Below, piece after piece: positions 52,601-61,600 of a DNA stretch of 64,000 nucleotides; positions within the stretch are counted from its first letter, which is position 1, and each line of letters opens with the position of its first letter. A model generated the notes under the pieces. It made no database searches. It saw nothing but the letters and a program-made list of their open reading frames with translations, and was not told the origin of the DNA. Source of the DNA: Sympetrum striolatum (lineage: Eukaryota; Arthropoda; Insecta; Odonata; Libellulidae); the NCBI GenBank assembly GCA_947579665.1, contig OX388351.1, positions 51,220,939-51,284,938 of the forward strand. The letters are read 5' to 3'. The position numbers were made by a program, and so were the translations under genes.

Positions 52601-55600
52601 ATAAATTATTTATCATAAATTTATTCAGTTTAATTTTAATGCTTGAATATACAGATATTTTTGACAATATTCCAACTTTCAAGATTCTTAGAGCTTCAAG
52701 TTCCTCGTATTCTATATGCAGTATCTTGAGAGTAATATTTTGCTCCTGCTTAAGTTAGTTATCAATGTAAATTTACTTAAAATTTATTTGCCGCATCTAT
52801 TTTACTGTTTCAGCTTTTCGTTATGAGTGGAACTTATCAGTTAATGTCACTAGTAGAGCTGGAAGCCCTTGGTCAGGCTAGAGCAGATGATTTGGTCCCT
52901 GGATCATCTGAAGTCCGTGTCTTGCTAAGGGGCATTGGTGGAAAAGCCTGCTGGGACGTGTCTATTCTACACTGTGCCAACTCAGATTCTCCGTATATGG
53001 ATGAAGATAGCTCTCAGAAAGACGTTCCATGGGCTGATGTTTCAGAAAGCAGAGACTTGAACATCTCTTTGGATGGAGGTATATACTGCATTCCATATTT
53101 CTTAGCAATACAGTAAAAGTCCATTACAGTAGAACCCCGGTAATCCGGACACTCGCTAATCCGGAACCCTCGGTAATCCGGACGGTCCATTGGGAGTTAT
53201 GCAAACCCGCAACTTCTTCTTGTGAACATACATTCTCGCATATTAGTAACAAGAAACGAGAGGTGGACAGACTATTTGAAAAATGTCTACATTGGCTGCA
53301 ATGATGTGATGGAGAGCGAAGTATTTCACTTATTCTGATAACACATCTAAGTTGTGATACTTTTCTGAGACAGCATTTTTCCATTACAGGAATGCTTAAT
53401 ATGTGCGAGACTAAACAATTTCGAAAGACAATAATTTTTCAGTTGCAGCTGGGTATCACTTCTCAAAACATTACGTTCATTAAAAAGCTATGGGGAAGAA
53501 GCGTAAAAAACAATCCTTCCCTTATTTGATATACGTCAAATGAGGATGACCATGCATGGAATATAGAGTTGTTTTTTATAAGCGAGAAAAGCTAAACAAT
53601 TTTAAGCTTTAATGGCCGTGACAGAGTGGTGAGCTAAGCTCAAGTTAAAACCTCAAATGAGTAGGATATAAATTAGGTCCATTTTTCCAGTGCTATAACA
53701 ATTTTTCCGAGAGAGACGGCTGGTCACGTGAAAAGATGCGGTACGATCCAATCCCTCAGTATAACTTGGTTCTTTCGATTCTCTATGTCTCCGTTTAGTT
53801 TACGCCGGTTTTTTTAAAAATAAAGTGACGTCCTTTTCCGTCCGTGGCAGAAGATGATGATGACGACGACGATGACCACCCTGTAGACTCCGTCAAAATT
53901 TCTCATTCTGAGGCTTTGGCGGCACTCAATACATCATTAAAGTGGGCCGAGGAGCAAACTTTTTAGAATCACATGAGATTATGCTCTTTAGACGTTTTAG
54001 AAACCGCGCACTTTATTTAAAAATAAGAATGGTCGTGCAAAAGAAAAGAACTGACTTTTTTGCTCGTTGATAATATTCATTCACTTAATATGTTGTAATA
54101 CCTTATGCAATATATACATGCATTATCTATACAATATAATTTTTGAGAAAAAATGATTTTTACGTTATTTTTTAAAACCTCGCTAATCCGGAAACCCCGC
54201 TAATCCGGACGCCTATGTGCCTGAATTCGTCCGGATTACCGGGGTTCTACTGTATAATGAGAGCTGTCAAAAATTGGAAAAGTACTCGTAATAAAGGGTA
54301 GTCATTATAGTAGATCTCTAAGATTATATGTCAGTCTTCTTGAATCCAACGGCAGCGAGGTGGCAGATTGGAACTGAAGGGTTTTTAATCCTTACGCAAA
54401 TGCTTCAGAATGTTTTAAAAAGTACGTTTGCGTCAAAAATATTATTTCATTAATTCATTAACTGTGACCAAATTATATCCTCTAATATAAAATATGGAAG
54501 ATTATTGCTTAATAATTGTTGAAAAGTAATGGTATATCATTAGATAATTCTAATTCATATCAAATTGCTTTCTCTTGATATTTTTCTTTCACACACTTCA
54601 TTACCAATGACTGTTTCATGAGGGAGGGGGATAGGTTACCCTTCGATGATGCTGATGATAGCGATATTTTTTCCCTGCCAGGGAAAATTGTTTCTCCCCT
54701 CTCTTACTTTTATCAACTACTGATTACTTGTACTAGTCTGTGCAAAGGGGGCGTATCCCCTTAAATTGCAGTCTTTCACGAGATCTTTCAATATCCTAAC
54801 AGAGGAAATGTTATTTATTTTGATATAAGTGCGGAAAGCAGATTGGCTTAATATTTCTCCCCCCTCAACAAGAAGCTTGATTCACACACTGAGTAAAAGT
54901 TACTGTGGTTTATGCAGGCTCACAATGAATTAACTCTACTAGTAATCTACTTGAAATTTCCAACTCTTGCACCTTTGATACTTTTTGAATGGCTGTGTTT
55001 ATTATGAATTTATAATTCCGTTCTTTAATTCACTACAGGTGATATAATCGTTGGGGGAAAATTCCAGACACCAACAAGGAGACCAATATCAATGGCTGAT
55101 GAATCCCAGCAGTCTTTGCTATCTATTCCCTCCTCTCGGTTGCACTCTTTAGCACGCTTAAGCGGCACTCCTCCTCAACACACCATGCGTCATCGGCCTC
55201 CAGATCTCCTGCCAACATGGAACAATGCAGCTGAAGATATGGACAACTTGGATGATGTGAGTTTTTTATATGTAAAGTTTGAAAAAGGGAGTGGTAAGAA
55301 CAAGATTTGGTGTTTATTGAGAGTTTTACTCTCCCAAATTCGTTTCCAAAGCTAAAAGTATGGTTCTTAATCCTCTATTACTTGCGCGAGTTTTAATTGT
55401 ACCAATGGTCATTGGCGGTAGTGCTTGAAACTTGTTATAATATTGGAAAGCATTTTTATTTTATCACCAAACAGTATATTAATATTCTTTAAAACAAATT
55501 TGATCTATTGTATAATATTTATTTATTAACATTGTTTCAGATAATAATAATAATAATAACTTCTCTAATGGAAACAGGAACATCCCAATTACATCCATTT

Positions 55601-58600
55601 CAATAATTATTACTATTTACAAAGACACACATCCATCCCCCAGCCAGAAAAATCTGACTAGCTTGAACTTGGGACCGTGAAGTTGGAGCAATAACGTGCA
55701 AGCACGCTAACCACTGGGCCACCATGGCCGGTGATGAAACAGTAATATTTCACACACAAATTAATCTAAATCAAAATATTTGAATCTATAGAGATGAATA
55801 CAGACTCTTGTTTAGCTCAACACTGTTCTCAAGAAAAATGTTGGCATGAAACTAAAAATTTCTGCATGTAAATCATGGATACACATGTCCTTACAGCTAC
55901 ATGAAAAGCTGGGCGGAATAAAATAAGATAGAGATACAAACATCTTTTTACAAAATTGGCTGCATTGGGTAGAGATGTACCCTGTATGTCTAACAGATAG
56001 TTAAGAGATTGACTAGAAACAAGTAGTTCTATTTGCAATAAATCATATGTCTATGTAAGGTGGTAGTGTAGGTACTCCATGTTAAATTATTTGTGAGAGT
56101 TACTCCAGGATATTTCACCATTTCTACTGTCATTATGTTTATCCCTTGGAGGCTGAACAAATAATCATTTATTATAGATTTTTTTCTAAGAAATTAACTA
56201 CTGAATGCTTGTCTACCATTTCGTAATTCTATTTAAGTCATTCAAAAGGGTTATTCTATCCTCTAAACTCTCTCTTTCCCTGTAAATGACAGTGTCATCC
56301 AAGACTATCCTAACTTCGCTGACATTGTGAGTAACTTGTAATTAGATAATTATTTGTTTTATTTATTTCTTTAGTTGCTTCAGTACATTGGTCATACAAG
56401 CCCAGAGTGTTTGGATGTGCTCGATGGATCTCTGAATGTCCCTGCACAACCACCCCCGCAATTGGTGCCAGGTGCTCAAGAAGATGCCATTTCTGCCCTC
56501 CTTGGACAACGACATGCAGAGCGTGAACATCTGTTGAGTCAAAGCACTTTGAGGTATGTGCAATGTTCAGAAAGGAAGAGATGAGGATTCTGAAGTAATA
56601 ACATTACTAAATATTGTTCTCATAGAGAGAACCACAGTTTCCATTCTGTTTTTAGTCAATTTATATCTCTGTGGAAACCTTTACCTTCCTTTCAAGCATT
56701 AAACTTAAGGATAAGGGTACAAAGAAAGGGGGCTAGGTAGGTAGTCAGTAAGCACAGAAAAGCAGAGAGTGTAACTAAAATGCTAGCCCACTTGAAATAG
56801 GAATCATTAGATTCGAGAAGGAAAATCCTTAGATTGCCGGAATGTACAAAGCATGGAATTACGCGGAGGGCTGGGGTGAACTCAATGCCAGGTTTAAACT
56901 TCCTTTTATATTGGACGAGGCAACCATAGCTAAAAGATCAAAGAACACAAACAGAAAACAGGCATTGCAAAGTATTCATTCGTCAATAGGGGAATTAGAG
57001 AATGGAACGACCTACCCGGAGATTTCCTCTTTCCAATGTCAAAAATATGTAAAAACTTTTAAAACTAAGCTTAAATCTATTTGTACTTTCTAAATTTTTT
57101 AAATGTTTATGTTATGTTATCTATTGTTTATGTATATATGAAAGTGATTCATTGCCCATGGGAGGTTTTTGGAGGGGTTTTCCTCCTGTCTTTGGGCGAA
57201 TGCCAGGTAATCCTTTGTAATTTAGTACATCCCCCTCCACCACTGCCACCAGGCCTAATCGCAGCGTTATTTGAAAATAAATAAATTAGAAATTAAACAT
57301 GAGACATGCACGTATCACATTACCACATCCCATCACAAAGTATTATATAGTTGTGCATGATTTATAACATGAGCCGCTCCTATTGAAAATTTCATTGCAA
57401 TTTTTTCGTAGTTTGAAATTACATTTTTCAAAATATTTTTGTCATAAGTCACGACATTTTTAAGTCGGGGAGCATCTGGATGTACAAATGAAATGGTTAA
57501 AAAAGTTTGGAAAGAAATGGACTAGGGAGTAAAGAAAGAAAATTTGGAACACAGCTGTTAATGAATCAGAGGTTTAAAATCTTTAATAGCCATCTTTGTC
57601 TGCGTCCATCTTCTCATTCACCAGTATTCTGAGAAAACAAGAATGTTCACCACACTTTTTGAGAGCACTCGATGCGTATTTTGAACATGTGACAAAGAAT
57701 GCATCGCATTCAAAACATGCATTGAGTGCAGGGTCCTTTCTTGTTTTCTTGGAATACTGGTGAATGAGAAGAGGAACGCTGACAAAAATGGCCATTGGAG
57801 ATTTAAAACCTCTAAACTCTAACAATGAGGTAAGTTACCAAGAAACAAAAGAATTGGTGTTGATAAGGGAATATTGAGGCAGGTGAATTTTTAAAAGGTA
57901 GAACACTCATGAATGTGTATTTCTTTGGCTTTTAGGATTGATGAGGAGGAATTCTCTTCAATGTCTCAGAGTGGCCTTAGCCATCCCTCCCCTCCTAAAT
58001 CCTTAGCTCCTTTCCAACATGCAAGACTTCTGTTTTCGCGGCTCGGACTTGCTGGTTGGGAAAGACGACCCCATTTACATCTTCTCAACAAGGGAGAGAA
58101 ACTGTTGAGGGAGCTAAGAAATTTGGATTCACAGGTTAGTCAGTTTCGCAAATTTTCATTAGTTAATTTTGGTATATCAAATTCATTTAATATATTCAAT
58201 TAATATATTAGTTAATTTGGTATTTCAAGCCATATATCATGAGATTTGATTTCTTTTTAGTTTGTTTCTTAATTCTTCCGCAATTTCTAAATCCGAGAAT
58301 TTGTTTGGATAATGTAAAATTTACAGTTACCTTTTGTTCCCAAAACTATAAACCACTGAGTGGATGATGATCAATAAATAATAAGGTTTAAGCCGAGATT
58401 AATTTTTATTTTGCACAGCTGGAGAAAGTTCATTTTACTGATATATACTCATTCGATTGTATATACTGATTTATAATGTGACCATGCTGGAAAATTGAAA
58501 AAAATTATCTCTTAAATCTTGTATGTTCTTTGTTAGGTCTTGTTCTTGTATGAACTTTTAAAACGGCCTTAGTTTACTGTGTCTTGTATACTTATTGGCC

Positions 58601-61600
58601 TGCTCTATCTCTTTTCTTTTGGACTTTTTTCTTTGATTAACATATTTGTTAAACACGTTTTTCTTTAGCGATGCCGTGAAACACACAAAATTGCTGTGAT
58701 ATATGTAGCAGATGGGCAGGAAGACAAGAACTCAATATTGTCCAACACTAGTGGAAGTCAGGCTTATGAGGAGTTCATCGCTGGTTTAGCATGGGAGGTA
58801 TGTTTCAGGAATTTGATCAATTCCTTCATGTTTATCGATTATAGATAGGATTCTAGGGGATCATCTATAATTTTTTTATCAGTAAGAAGTGTATCACTTC
58901 CAGGGTTAGTTATAAATATTAAGGGGCAAATATGAAATAAGAGGGCAACAGGTGGATTATATTCTGTCCTTGCAAGAAATTTTATCCAGTTTCCTGCATA
59001 ATACTTGATTTTTTGTGTTGTAGCTTTGTAATGGTATTTAGATATACTGGAGTTGTAGTGTAATATCTATAAGATATATACTGGAAGGAGATTTGCTCTG
59101 AAATTTTTCGTCGTATTTTTTGTTTTAAATTACTTCAATACATTGAATCAATATCTGATTTAAAGTAGTTTTTAGATTCTCTCAATTCTATGATGCATTC
59201 AAATTAGACCTTTTCAATTACTTCTTAAGATTTCTGCATATTTTATGCATTTTTATAGGTGAAACACCATTAGATCATCAAGGAAGACGGTTCTCTACTT
59301 CATTAAAATCATGAGGCTAGCTCAAAGTATTCCTATGTAATACATAGGTATTATTTGTCTCTTTTTATATATGTAGTATCTTCTACAGAAAAGTAGAAAT
59401 TCAGTTTTTGTAGCAATGTATTTTGATGAAATCCACCTTTAATTGTTAATTTTATCATTATCACTGAATTATATTTTTCCTATATGTAATTTTTCTCATT
59501 TCCCTCTTAATTTTATTCAATTTATGTGCATTGGTATAACCCACTCAATTCATAATTCAGCAAATTGGTTCCTGATACAAAAGTTATTTTATTTCATAGT
59601 TTTCTATTGTTTAAACATATAGAAACTTATTTAGATTAAACTGAAGAATAAATAAAACAATTTCAGCAAAAAATCCATATTAAGTGGATTAAAAAATTAG
59701 TAAACAATTAATAATCAGGTCTAATTATTAATTTATTTAGTTAACTCTACTTAATGTAATGGTTTCCCCTTTTGAATCATGGTGTCATGGTCGTATACCA
59801 AAGCATCATTCATTACTTGTAGATGATATTAGCTATAAAATCTCCTAGAAGTCTTGTTATGAAGAAATTGTGCTACAAAAACCTTTTTTTTACTCTTTCT
59901 TCGATCTCTAATTTTGAACTTTGCTTTGGTTCTTGTCTATTTGTAACTAAAAATCTTCCTGTATCTTTCTGCTAGGTTGAATTGGAGAGCCATACTGGTT
60001 TTCTGGGAGGATTGCAAAGGAACAGAAGCACAGGAGAAACAGCTCCATATTATGCAACTTCTTTTCTAGAATGCATGTTCCATGTAGCGACTCGCATGCC
60101 TTCATCCAGCCAAGAATCCTTGTTACAGAAGGTAATGAAAACCTCCTGCTAAGAGAACCGAATGATATTACACATCTTTGTAACTAACCCGTCCTAATCT
60201 TCTTAATTTCTTTCAGATGCGCCATCTGGGAAATGATGAAGTCCACATCGTTTGGTCCGAGCACGTCAGAGACTATCGCCGTGGTATTCTGCCTACTGAA
60301 TTCTGTGATGTTCTAATAGTTATTTATCCACTTCCGAATGGGCTATTCAGAATACATGTGTCTAGAAAAAAAGAGGTATGACTCCTTCCTTTTGTGAGGT
60401 ATAGTCATTATGCTCCCTATAAGTATACTTTTCCTTACATTTGTAACTGATGATGTCAATAGGCATCATCCTTGCCCAACACTGGATGTAAGCTGACATC
60501 AATTGGTATCTAATGCTGCTGATTCTTACATTCTGATGTGCTAATATTTCGTTCATCTGATTTAATCAATTGACATTTAAAAATGGAAATTGATAAGATT
60601 TAAACTTTAAACTAAAAAATATTTGATCATAAATTTAAAGTAAAAAATATTTAAAAAATAAATACTATATTTATCTGTTTGCAACACCCGCCTTTATACC
60701 AAATATTTAGGCATAAAATTTCCATTGCATTTTATACATGTATATTACATTTTTTATTTAAATGTGATTAAATATAAAACATTGCATTCATTCATTTTAA
60801 TCCAGTTTAAAATATCTTGTTTAGGTATTTCACATTATTCATTTGAAAAATGTCTCATCTCCTGAAAAGAACTGTTTATAATTCTTTTTAAAATTATATG
60901 GTCAATGCTCTAATTTGTACTAATTTTCACACATTTAACATCACATTTTTCCCAACTATGTACACTCCTGGCCAAAATTAACGCAGCACCTTCCTAGCGA
61001 TCCTTACGGCCGGTGCTGCATTAATTTTGGCCAGGAGTGTACGTACATTTGATTAAATACTTAATAATTATGGTCAATTGTGGAAACAACAAGCATAGAG
61101 AAACAAACATATGACTACCTAATAATTTCTTTTTTATGCTTGACCAGATGCATGGCACAAATATACTACTAATTGAATTCAATCTTTGTTATAGAAATAA
61201 CTTAATTTGATTTTTTCCATTTTTATCCCCTTTTTCTTAGTAAATCAGTATAATAGGCTAGCATTTATAATTGTTTGCAACTGCCCAGCAGAGTGCATTG
61301 TGTCGTGATCCTTCCAATTGATTTATTTTTAATTTAAATTTTTTAATTCAAATTTCCCTATTCAATCATGGTGGATATGGTAACATGGTGTGTGTTATGC
61401 TTGCTGGCATTTGAAAGAGATGATAATACATTCATAATCACGATGATGCATGTTTATGCTGATAAATATGGTATATCTGAAAGAAAAATATGATTCACAT
61501 ATAATAACTAAGATAGGTAAAGCTTTTATATTACAGCATGCATGTTATACAATGATACATGTTATTCATCTATAAATACAGAACTTAGGCTCAGATTGAG

